20,607 bases of DNA, from the NCBI GenBank assembly GCA_034428935.1, contig DAOUHB010000036.1, positions 1 through 20,607 of the forward strand, in the 5' to 3' direction. The translations under genes and the position numbers were made by a program. This DNA is from JAAYZQ01 sp034428935 (GTDB lineage Bacteria; Chloroflexota; Anaerolineae; JAAYZQ01). The notes beneath the pieces were generated by a model, which worked only from the letters and a program-made list of their open reading frames with translations, was not told the origin of the DNA and made no database searches. Shown here in pieces: positions 11,239 to 16,685 of the stretch (positions within the stretch are counted from its first letter, which is position 1; every line of letters starts with the position of its first letter).

Positions 11239-11703
11239 CTACGGATAGCGCGCCAGGATCTCGTCCAGGGCCTCGGCCTGCACCGGCCCGTGGAGGTCGT
11301 CGTCGATCATCATCGCCGGGGCGCGGTCGCAGGCGCCCAGGCAGGGGATGGTCAGCAGCGTGAAGCGGCCGTCGGCCGTGGTCTGGCCCAGGCCGATGCC
11401 CAGCCGCTGCCCAAGCTGCGCCAGGATCTCCTCGTAGCCCATCACCCAGCAGCTCACCGTGTCGCAGACGAGGATGACGTGCCGGCCCACCGGCCGGCGA
11501 AAGATGAGGTTGTAGAACGTCGCGACGCCGTCCAGCTCCTCGGCCGACATGTCCAGCATGGCCGCCACGTCCTGAAGCGCCTCGTCGGGCACCCAGCCGC
11601 GATGGCGCTGCACGACCAGGAGCGCCTCGACGCAGGCCGCCTGCTTGTGCTCGTAGTGGCTCAGCTCTTCCAGGATTTCGGTCGTTTCGTCACTCGTCAG
11701 CAT
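11239..11703 (-). CDS. nuoE: NADH-quinone oxidoreductase subunit E (NuoE), [2Fe-2S] thioredoxin-like
   Basis: Peripheral-arm subunit of complex I with cluster N1a, next to the FMN site of NuoF. 154 residues (E. coli 166). An N-terminal helical part contains the family sequence DGVATFYNLIFRRPVG. A thioredoxin-like domain follows, with ligands C80 and C85 (VCDTVSCWVMG) and C121 and C125 (PCLGACDRAP). The start ATG at 11703 has AGGGGAA a few bases upstream. The same frame stays open far upstream through nuoCD in another register; that is a shadow and not a fusion, because NuoE homology begins here. Confidence 0.96.
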   Translation of the reverse strand: MLTSDETTEILEELSHYEHKQAACVEALLVVQRHRGWVPDEALQDVAAMLDMSAEELDGVATFYNLIFRRPVGRHVILVCDTVSCWVMGYEEILAQLGQRLGIGLGQTTADGRFTLLTIPCLGACDRAPAMMIDDDLHGPVQAEALDEILARYP

Positions 11704-11744
11704 CTCGGTTCCCCTGCCGGGGCTCCCTTTCCGGTCCTGTGCCG

Positions 11745-11772
11745 GCCGCCTGGCCAGGGATGACCCGGCGGC
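11745..11772 (-). other. Intercistronic hairpin between nuoCD and nuoE
   Basis: In the nuo transcript GCCGCC and GGCGGC can pair over a 16-base interior that itself contains GGG-TCAT-CCC. The structure begins at the last base of the nuoCD stop and lies in the 68-base nuoCD-nuoE gap, the longest inside the operon. No U-run follows, so it is not a terminator by sequence. A role in mRNA stability or in setting the dehydrogenase module's dosage is inference only. Confidence 0.35.
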
Positions 11773-13583
11773 TAGCGGTCCACGTCGGACAGCACAAAGT
11801 CGAGGCTGCCCAGGATGGCGATGAGATCGGCCACCTGAAACCCATTGGCCATCAAGGGTATCATCTGCATGTGGGCAAAGGACGGCGTGCGGATCCGCGT
11901 GCGGTACGACTGGTCGCTGCCGTCGCTGATAAGATAGTAGCCGTTGTCGCCCTTGGACGCTTCGGTGGGCACCATGGACTCGCCCGCGGGGATGACCGGC
12001 CCCCAGCTCACGCTCAAGAAGTGGTGGATGAGCGTCTCGATGTCGTGCATCGTCCGCGGCTTGAGGGGCGGCGTGGCCAGGGGATGGAGCGACTTGTACG
12101 GGCCGGGCGGCATCTGCTCCACACACTGGCGAATGATGCGCAGGCTCTGGCGCATCTCTTCCACGCGCACCACTGCGCGGTCGTAGCTGTCGCCATTGGT
12201 CGCCGTGGGAATCTCGAACTCGAACTGATCGTAGCCCGAGTAGGGCCGCATTTTGCGCAGATCCCACGCCAGGCCGCAGGCGCGCAGCCCGGGCCCGGTG
12301 GCGCCCCACTCCATGGCCTCGTCCAGGGTGTAGCGGCCAATGCCCACCGTCCGCCCCTTGAAGATGGCGTTGTCCATGACCAGCTTGTCGTACTCGCGCA
12401 GGCGGGCGGGCATGGAATCGAGGAAATCGCGGACCAGCTCTTCCCAGCCGTGGGGCAGGTCGGCGGCGACGCCCCCGATGCGGAACCAGCTCGGGTGCAT
12501 GCGGCCGCCGGTGATGGCCTCGGCGATGTCGAATATGCGCTCGCGGTCGCTGAACATGTAGAACACGGGCGACAACTGGCCCACGTCCTGGGCAAATGTG
12601 CCGTACCACACCAGGTGGTTGGCGATGCGGTACAGCTCGGTGAGCATGACGCGGATGACCCTGGCGCGGTCGGGCACGTCGATGCCGGCCAGCCTCTCCA
12701 GGGTGGTGAGATAGGCCAGGTTGTTTACCACGCCCGAGAGATAGTCCACGCGGTCGGTGTAGGGCAGGTAGGTGTGCCACGTCTGGCGCTCGCCCATCTT
12801 TTCGGCGCCGCGGTGGTGAAAGCCGATGTCGGGCACGGCGTTGAGGATCTCCTCGCCGTCGAGCTGGAGGATGACGCGCAACACGCCGTGGGTGCCCGGG
12901 TGCTGGGGGCCCATGTTCACGAACATGAACTCGCCCTCCAGGCCCCGCCGCTCCAGGCCCCACTCCTCGGGCTCGAATTGCAGCAGCTCCAGCTCGGCCT
13001 CCTTCTTTTCCTCCGTCATTTGAAAGGGGCCCATCTCGGTGGCGCGGGCGGGGTGCTCCTTGCGCAGGGGGTGGCCCTTCCAGCCGGGCGGCATCAGGAT
13101 TCTGCGCAGGTTGGGATGGCCCTCGAAGGTGATGCCGAACATGTCCCAGGCCTCGCGCTCGTACCAGTTGGCCGCCGGCCAGATGTCGGTGATGGTCGGC
13201 ACCATGGGATACTCGCCCTCCAGGCCCACCTTCAGGCGCAGGTCGGCGTTGCGCTCGTAGGAGCGCAGGGTATAGACCACGGTGAAATCGGCCTCGGGCA
13301 GGCCCGCGCGGTGCTGCCGGGATCTCTCGTCGACGGCCGTCAGGTCGTAGAGGGTGCGGTAGGGCTGCGAGACGCCCGTCTTCAGGTGGCGCAGGACGTC
13401 GCGAAAGGCGTCGGGGGCCACCCACAGGGTAGGCATGTCGTCCCTTGTCTCCTGCCAGGCGAGAATGTCCGGGCCAAAGCGCTCTTGCAGCTCGCCCGCG
13501 ATGCCCTCCGTGGCGGGCCGTTCCTGGTCGATCACTCCTCTCTCCTCGGCGCTCACGTCGTGCACCTCATCCCTCACCTGCAT
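11772..13583 (-). CDS. nuoCD: NADH-quinone oxidoreductase fused subunit C/D (NuoCD)
   Basis: Fused 30-kDa and 49-kDa subunits of the complex I connecting module; the D part forms the quinone-reduction site with NuoB. 603 residues (E. coli NuoCD 600). The C domain spans roughly 25-190 (NWYEREAWDMFGITFEGHPN, LRKEHPARATE) and the D domain roughly 205-603 (MGPQHPGTHG, IGFHHRGAEKMGERQTWH, SYRTRIRTPSFAHMQ), ending LDFVLSDVDR much like E. coli. The ATG at 13583 overlaps nuoB by 17 bases but has no clear Shine-Dalgarno. A GTG at 13565, preceded by AGGTGAGG and just past the nuoB stop, is a credible alternative start six codons shorter. Confidence 0.96.
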   Translation of the reverse strand: MQVRDEVHDVSAEERGVIDQERPATEGIAGELQERFGPDILAWQETRDDMPTLWVAPDAFRDVLRHLKTGVSQPYRTLYDLTAVDERSRQHRAGLPEADFTVVYTLRSYERNADLRLKVGLEGEYPMVPTITDIWPAANWYEREAWDMFGITFEGHPNLRRILMPPGWKGHPLRKEHPARATEMGPFQMTEEKKEAELELLQFEPEEWGLERRGLEGEFMFVNMGPQHPGTHGVLRVILQLDGEEILNAVPDIGFHHRGAEKMGERQTWHTYLPYTDRVDYLSGVVNNLAYLTTLERLAGIDVPDRARVIRVMLTELYRIANHLVWYGTFAQDVGQLSPVFYMFSDRERIFDIAEAITGGRMHPSWFRIGGVAADLPHGWEELVRDFLDSMPARLREYDKLVMDNAIFKGRTVGIGRYTLDEAMEWGATGPGLRACGLAWDLRKMRPYSGYDQFEFEIPTATNGDSYDRAVVRVEEMRQSLRIIRQCVEQMPPGPYKSLHPLATPPLKPRTMHDIETLIHHFLSVSWGPVIPAGESMVPTEASKGDNGYYLISDGSDQSYRTRIRTPSFAHMQMIPLMANGFQVADLIAILGSLDFVLSDVDR

Positions 13584-14199
13584 GGTCGGGAGAGCGCAAG
13601 AAGAGCTGCTTCCGGCGCTCCTCGCGCTTCAGGTCGCGGAAGGAGGGGGGATCGGGCCGCTCCACCACCTGGGGCCCGATTGTCCAGCTCAGGGGCCGTT
13701 TCTCCGAGCCTACGAGCTCGCTCAGGCGCAGCAGGCCGTACATGAACGACCCGGGGCTGGGCGGGCAGCCCTGGATGTAGAGGTCCACGGGCAGGAACTT
13801 GTCGACGCCCTGCACGACGCTGTAGATGTCGTACATGCCCCCCGAATTGGCGCACGAGCCCATGGAGATGACCCAGCGCGGCTGCATCATCTGGTCGTAG
13901 AGCTGCTGGATGACCGGCGCCATCTTGACAAAAACGGTGCCGGCGATGACCATCACGTCGGCCTCGCGGGGCGAGGAGCGGATAACCTCGGAGCCAAAGC
14001 GGGCGATGTCGTACTTGCTGGTCAGGCTGGTGGCCATCTCCACGTAGCAGCAGGAGAGGCCAAAGTTGAACGGCCAGAGGGAGTACTTGCGCCCCCAGGC
14101 CAGGAGGTCCTGGAGCCGCGAGAGGAGCACCGAGCGCCGGACCGTCTCGGCGTACGGGCCGTCGCCGCCCTCGCGCGGAGCATCGGGTTGTCGGTTCAT
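13567..14199 (-). CDS. nuoB: NADH-quinone oxidoreductase subunit B (NuoB), cluster N2 subunit
   Basis: Carries the terminal [4Fe-4S] cluster N2, which reduces quinone, at the junction of the peripheral and membrane arms. 210 residues from the ATG at 14199 (E. coli 220). Ligands are the adjacent C50 and C51 (FGLSCCYVEMA), C116 (MGSCANSGGMYD) and C145 (YIQGCPPSP). The open frame extends 26 codons upstream in Arg/Gly/Pro-rich sequence inside nuoA. The 14199 start is chosen because it gives the ATGA overlap with nuoA and the family length. The stop lies inside the nuoCD start region. Confidence 0.97.
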   Translation of the reverse strand: MNRQPDAPREGGDGPYAETVRRSVLLSRLQDLLAWGRKYSLWPFNFGLSCCYVEMATSLTSKYDIARFGSEVIRSSPREADVMVIAGTVFVKMAPVIQQLYDQMMQPRWVISMGSCANSGGMYDIYSVVQGVDKFLPVDLYIQGCPPSPGSFMYGLLRLSELVGSEKRPLSWTIGPQVVERPDPPSFRDLKREERRKQLFLRSPDHAGEG

Positions 14200-14606
14200 C
14201 GCTCCACCGCGCCCTTCCGGCCGCCGCCCTCGTGGCGCAGGGCGCGAGGCCCCCAGTCGAGGGCGCCCACGCGCCACAGATAGACCAGGGCCAGGAAGAG
14301 GACGGCCATAAAGATGACGGCTTCGACGTAGCCCGCCCAGCCCAGGTCCCGGAAGGCGATGGCCCAGGTGAGGAGAAAGGCGGCCTCCAGGTCAAAGATG
14401 ACGAAAAAGAGGGCCACCTGGTAGAACTTGATGCCAAAGCGCAGCCGTGCCGAGGTGGTGGGCACGATGCCCGATTCGTAGGGTACGCCCTTCCCTCCCC
14501 GGTCCCGGCGCTCGCCGAGTAGATAGGAAAGGACCAGCATGCCGGCGGCCACGATGAGGACGAGGACGGCATAAACGAGCAGAGGCCACAGTATCGGTGC
14601 TTTCAA
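14196..14606 (-). CDS. nuoA: NADH-quinone oxidoreductase subunit A (NuoA), TTG start
   Basis: Small membrane subunit of complex I, three TM helices, first gene of the operon. 136 residues (E. coli 147). Family hallmarks are GVPYESGI, ARLRFGIKFYQVALFFVIFD with the conserved acidic residue of the second helix, and a third helix ending LVYLWRVGALDWGP. No ATG is available in this frame near the start. The TTG at 14606 has GGAG seven bases upstream and begins MKAPILWPLL. A rare start codon on the first gene may limit translation of the coupled downstream cistrons. The stop overlaps the nuoB start (ATGA). Confidence 0.94.
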   Translation of the reverse strand: MKAPILWPLLVYAVLVLIVAAGMLVLSYLLGERRDRGGKGVPYESGIVPTTSARLRFGIKFYQVALFFVIFDLEAAFLLTWAIAFRDLGWAGYVEAVIFMAVLFLALVYLWRVGALDWGPRALRHEGGGRKGAVER

Positions 14607-14649
14607 TGGCGATCTCCAAAGAACGGTGCTTCTCTCCCAACCCTGGAAT

Positions 14650-14673
14650 CCCGGCCGGCAAGGAGCGGCCGGG
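14650..14673 (-). other. nuo leader hairpin 2, stem CCCGGCCG / CGGCCGGG
   Basis: A perfect 8-base-pair stem with an 8-base loop, which reads CTCCTTGC in the nuo transcript. It lies about 44 bases upstream of the nuoA start. No U-run follows, so a simple intrinsic terminator is unlikely. The loop is complementary to the loop region of hairpin 1. Its CTCC could also pair with the GGAG ribosome-binding site of nuoA. Function is inferred; only the symmetry is directly visible. Confidence 0.5.
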
Positions 14674-14709
14674 CGAACACACAGACAACCGCTCGGGCAG
14701 CGACAAGTT

Positions 14710-14727
14710 GACCGGCCCTTGCCGGTC
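14710..14727 (-). other. nuo leader hairpin 1, stem GACCGGC / GCCGGTC
   Basis: A perfect 7-base-pair stem closed by the 4-base loop AAGG (transcript sense). It lies immediately after the predicted nuo transcription start, so it would be the 5' end structure of the mRNA. CCGGCAAGG here recurs inverted in hairpin 2 as CCTTGCCGG, so the two regions can pair either locally or with each other. A 5' stem-loop can also simply protect an mRNA from decay. Confidence 0.5.
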
Positions 14728-14739
14728 TTGCCCGCAATT

Positions 14740-14748
14740 ATTATAACA
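14740..14748 (-). promoter_or_regulatory. Predicted extended -10 promoter of the nuo operon
   Basis: On the minus strand the sequence reads TGTTATAAT, a perfect TATAAT with the TGn extension, in a locally AT-rich patch of an otherwise GC-rich region. No good -35 box is found 16-18 bases upstream (CAGTAG at 17), which fits an extended -10 promoter. Transcription would start near 14733, giving a leader of about 127 bases before nuoA. This is a sequence match only. Confidence 0.65.
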
Positions 14749-14788
14749 CCTCACGGACTTGCCTACTGGCGGGATTGGTTGCAAAAGG

Positions 14789-14829
14789 GTTGGAGATGGT
14801 AGCAGCGAGTTGGAGCGCAGCGGTCCAAC
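14789..14829. promoter_or_regulatory. Repeated GTTGGA half-sites between the two divergent promoters
   Basis: GTTGGAG occurs at 14789-14795 and again at 14809-14815, exactly 20 bases apart (about two helical turns). The inverse TCCAAC follows at 14824-14829. The three lie between the nuo -10 box and the -35 of the rightward promoter, where a regulator could act on both. No known operator was recognised. The short unit length means chance is possible. Confidence 0.3.
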
Positions 14830-14861
14830 CCGCTGGCCCCAGGGAAGCACTTTGCATCTCG

Positions 14862-14890
14862 TTGACTTATTCCAGTGCCTATGCTAGAAT
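14862..14890 (+). promoter_or_regulatory. Predicted sigma-70 type promoter of the FHA-rodA-pbpA-kinase block
   Basis: TTGACT at 14862-14867 and TAGAAT at 14885-14890 are separated by exactly 17 bases, and the -10 is preceded by TGC (extended -10 form). This is near consensus and stands out against the GC-rich background. Start of transcription would be near 14897. It faces right and is the only strong promoter-like sequence before the plus-strand genes, which are then joined by overlaps or short gaps. Confidence 0.75.
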
Positions 14891-14896
14891 AGTTTC

Positions 14897-15025
14897 AGGC
14901 CGCCCCCGAAGCCGCGGGCTGGCCCGGTGCACGGCGAAAGGTGCGGGTTCCGGGCGCCCGAGCGAGGGCCCGCTTGGACGGACCACCGCCGAGCAGCAGG
15001 ATCAATTGAACGAGGGAATCATCTG
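14897..15025 (+). other. GC-rich 5' leader of the FHA block
   Basis: About 129 bases between the predicted transcription start and the first gene. It holds the palindrome CGGGCGCCCG at 14951-14960, inside a possible outer pairing of GCGGG (14943-14947) with CCCGC (14969-14973), so it is probably structured. No riboswitch class was recognised. A GTG at 14927 would extend the first gene by 33 codons. It lacks a ribosome-binding site and its translation looks non-conserved, so it is not used. GAGGG at 15012-15016 is the likely ribosome-binding site, nine bases before the ATG. Confidence 0.4.
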
Positions 15026-16075
15026 ATGCTTGAGGGACTGCCCGGGTTCTTGGGCAGGCTTGGCCTTGTACTGGGCGCGCTCGCCCTGTCGGCCACCGCC
15101 CTGGTGTCGCTCTATCGGCAGGCCATGGCTGTACAAAACGTCGTCCATATTTTCAATCGCGTGCTTCGCAACCTGGCCGATCTGCCGGCGCGCCTCGACC
15201 AGGGAATGCGGGACCGGATGCGCCGCCTCTTTTTCCGGCCCCGCGGTGCGGTCCTGCCCGCCGAAGTGCGCAAGGAGCTGGAGCGGGTGATGCTGGCCCG
15301 CGAAAATACCTTCGAGGAGGACCCCGGAGCCAAGATCGTGCCCAACGAGTACGTCGTCGAGCTGCACGACGGCATTTACCAGCGCCACTACCAGCCCGAA
15401 GAAAAAGAGATCGTCGAGGGCTGGCAGCGCTGGCTGGTGGAGCTGCTGGATACGACCAACAATCGCTACGGCGACCGGCGGTACCGCTTCTGGGGACCGG
15501 TCCAGGTGACCCTCCAGGCGGCGGGCGACCTGCACCCCGACCAGGTGCGGGTCCAAGGCCGGATCAATGCCGGAACGGGCCCCTACGTGCCGCCGCCCCG
15601 GGCCAGGGCCGCCGCGCCCGCCCCCCGGGCGCCGCAGGCGCAGGCCGCGCCGGCCGTCCAGGCGCCGCCGACACAGACCGCGGCCGTCACCGCCCTGCTG
15701 CCCGCTTCGGCGGCGGGCTGCCTGGAGCTGCTGCCCGCCGGCCCCCAGTGGCGCCTGCGCCGCGGCACGACGGTTCTGGGCCGCAGCGAAAGCGCCGACG
15801 TCTACCTGGACATGCCCCACGTCCAGGAAAAGCGCCTCATCAGCGGCCACCATGCCACCATCCGCTGCAGCGACGGCCGGTGCCGCCTGTTCGACGGGTC
15901 GCCGGGCGGCCAGCGCTCGGTGAACGGCACCTACGTCAACGGCCGCCGGGTGCCGCCCGAGGGCCACGAGCTGCTCGATGGCGACGTCATCGTCCTGGCG
16001 GCCGTGGATCCCGACAACCCCCGCCCCGACCTGCCGGGCGTCGTGGGGCTCATCTTTCACGCCGGCTGCCCATGA
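15026..16075 (+). CDS. DUF3662 and FHA domain protein (FhaA-like), with an N-terminal membrane helix
   Basis: 349 residues. A hydrophobic helix at about 12-29 is followed by a basic amphipathic region. A DUF3662-like domain spans about 78-180 (PAEVRKELERVM, IVPNEYVVELHD, FWGPVQVTLQ). A Pro/Ala-rich linker covers about 188-230, and a C-terminal FHA domain about 241-330. The FHA phosphothreonine-binding residues are present: G252-R253, S273, H276, and N300 in NGTYVNG. In mycobacteria FhaA is a substrate and partner of PknB and controls peptidoglycan synthesis through MviN/CwlM. That function is inherited by family and by the neighbours, not shown here. The N-terminal helix is unlike soluble FhaA. 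The stop overlaps the next small ORF as ATGA. Confidence 0.85.
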   Translation: MLEGLPGFLGRLGLVLGALALSATALVSLYRQAMAVQNVVHIFNRVLRNLADLPARLDQGMRDRMRRLFFRPRGAVLPAEVRKELERVMLARENTFEEDPGAKIVPNEYVVELHDGIYQRHYQPEEKEIVEGWQRWLVELLDTTNNRYGDRRYRFWGPVQVTLQAAGDLHPDQVRVQGRINAGTGPYVPPPRARAAAPAPRAPQAQAAPAVQAPPTQTAAVTALLPASAAGCLELLPAGPQWRLRRGTTVLGRSESADVYLDMPHVQEKRLISGHHATIRCSDGRCRLFDGSPGGQRSVNGTYVNGRRVPPEGHELLDGDVIVLAAVDPDNPRPDLPGVVGLIFHAGCP

Positions 16076-16114
16076 CCCTGGAGCCCATGACGCTGGAGCC
16101 CGTGACGGTAGAGA
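16070..16114 (+). repeat. Three tandem 15-base units across the fhaA-like stop codon
   Basis: Units are CCATGACCCTGGAGC (16070-16084), CCATGACGCTGGAGC (16085-16099) and the diverged CCGTGACGGTAGAGA (16100-16114). Each carries a start codon (ATG, ATG, GTG) in one shared frame, coding MTLEP-MTLEP-VTVE in the small ORF. The first unit contains the stop of the upstream gene. Replication slippage is the simplest origin. Confidence 0.7.
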
Positions 16115-16200
16115 TCGACGGCCGCCGCGCCCCCGGGGGGGCTCGCGACCCGCGCCAGGCCGGGCCGGGAACCACCGGCCCGGGATGCCCGCGGCCATGA
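16072..16200 (+). CDS. Candidate 42-residue small protein between the two FHA genes
   Basis: The ATG at 16072 overlaps the upstream stop (ATGA). Its own TGA at 16198-16200 overlaps the ATG of the FhaB-like gene (ATGA), so it would carry ribosomes from one FHA gene to the next with no gap. The product begins MTLEPMTLEPVTVEIDG and continues as a Gly/Pro/Arg-rich tail ending CPRP. There is no TM helix, signal or recognised domain. It could be a coupling ORF without a functional product, or chance in GC-rich DNA. The double overlap is the only real support. Confidence 0.4.
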   Translation: MTLEPMTLEPVTVEIDGRRAPGGARDPRQAGPGTTGPGCPRP

Positions 16201-16661
16201 ACCTGAGCGTCGATACCGTATGGTATATCGTTCTCCTGGTCCTCAAGTGGGCCTTTATCGGGCTCGTCTATTTCGTGCTGTGGATGCTCCTCAAGGCCGT
16301 GTGGCGGGAGATGGGCCAGCGCCTGTCGGCCGACGTGCGCCAGCCGGCCGCCGCGCCCGGGCGCCTCAGGGTGCTGCAGAACGGGGGCGGCTCGGGCCTG
16401 AGCAGCGGCATGGTCATCCCCCTCCAGCCCGAGACGAGCGTGGGCGCCAACCGATCCAACAACCTGGTCATCCGCGACCCCTACGTTTCGCGGCAGCACG
16501 CACGCCTGCGTTGGGACGGCCTGAACTGGTGGATCCAGGACCTGGGCAGCCGCAATGGGACGTTCGTCAACGAGCAGCGTTGCCCTGCCCACCAGGAGCT
16601 GAAGGTGCCCTTTGGCGCCCGGCTGCGCATGGGAGGCGAGGTCTTTGAGCTGTTGCAGTAG
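16197..16661 (+). CDS. Membrane-anchored FHA domain protein (FhaB/FipA-like)
   Basis: 154 residues. One N-terminal TM helix (about 9-32, YIVLLVLKWAFIGLVYFVLW), a short linker, then a single FHA domain (about 55-154), the same layout and length as mycobacterial FhaB (about 155). S98 and H101 (VSRQHARL) and N120 (LGSRNGTFVN) are present. The nearly invariant GR pair is G83-A84 (SVGANRSNNLVI), with an arginine two residues later. FhaB reads phosphothreonines made by PknA/PknB on division and cell-wall proteins. The start at 16197 is chosen for the ATGA overlap; an ATG four codons upstream (16185) is possible. Rod-PBP genes follow after 24 bases. Confidence 0.88.
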   Translation: MNLSVDTVWYIVLLVLKWAFIGLVYFVLWMLLKAVWREMGQRLSADVRQPAAAPGRLRVLQNGGGSGLSSGMVIPLQPETSVGANRSNNLVIRDPYVSRQHARLRWDGLNWWIQDLGSRNGTFVNEQRCPAHQELKVPFGARLRMGGEVFELLQ

Positions 16662-16685
16662 CGCGGGCGAGGGGAGGGGCCGGGC

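Noticed and set aside
11239..13425. Apparent fusion of nuoE to a long upstream domain
   Set aside because: The upstream part is an off-frame reading of nuoCD. NuoE homology and a ribosome-binding site begin at 11703.
14650..14727. Intrinsic terminator or attenuator in the nuo leader
   Set aside because: The stems are strong, but neither is followed by a U-run in the transcript, so a terminator call is not supported.
14739..14748. Classical -35 box for the nuo promoter
   Set aside because: At 16-18 base spacing only CAGTAG-like sequence is found. TTGCAA on the minus strand is about 33 bases from the -10, too far to count.
14927..15025. GTG at 14927 as start of the FhaA-like gene, adding 33 residues
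   Set aside because: There is no ribosome-binding site and the extension is Arg/Gly-rich without family resemblance. The ATG at 15026 has GAGGG upstream and begins directly at the membrane helix.
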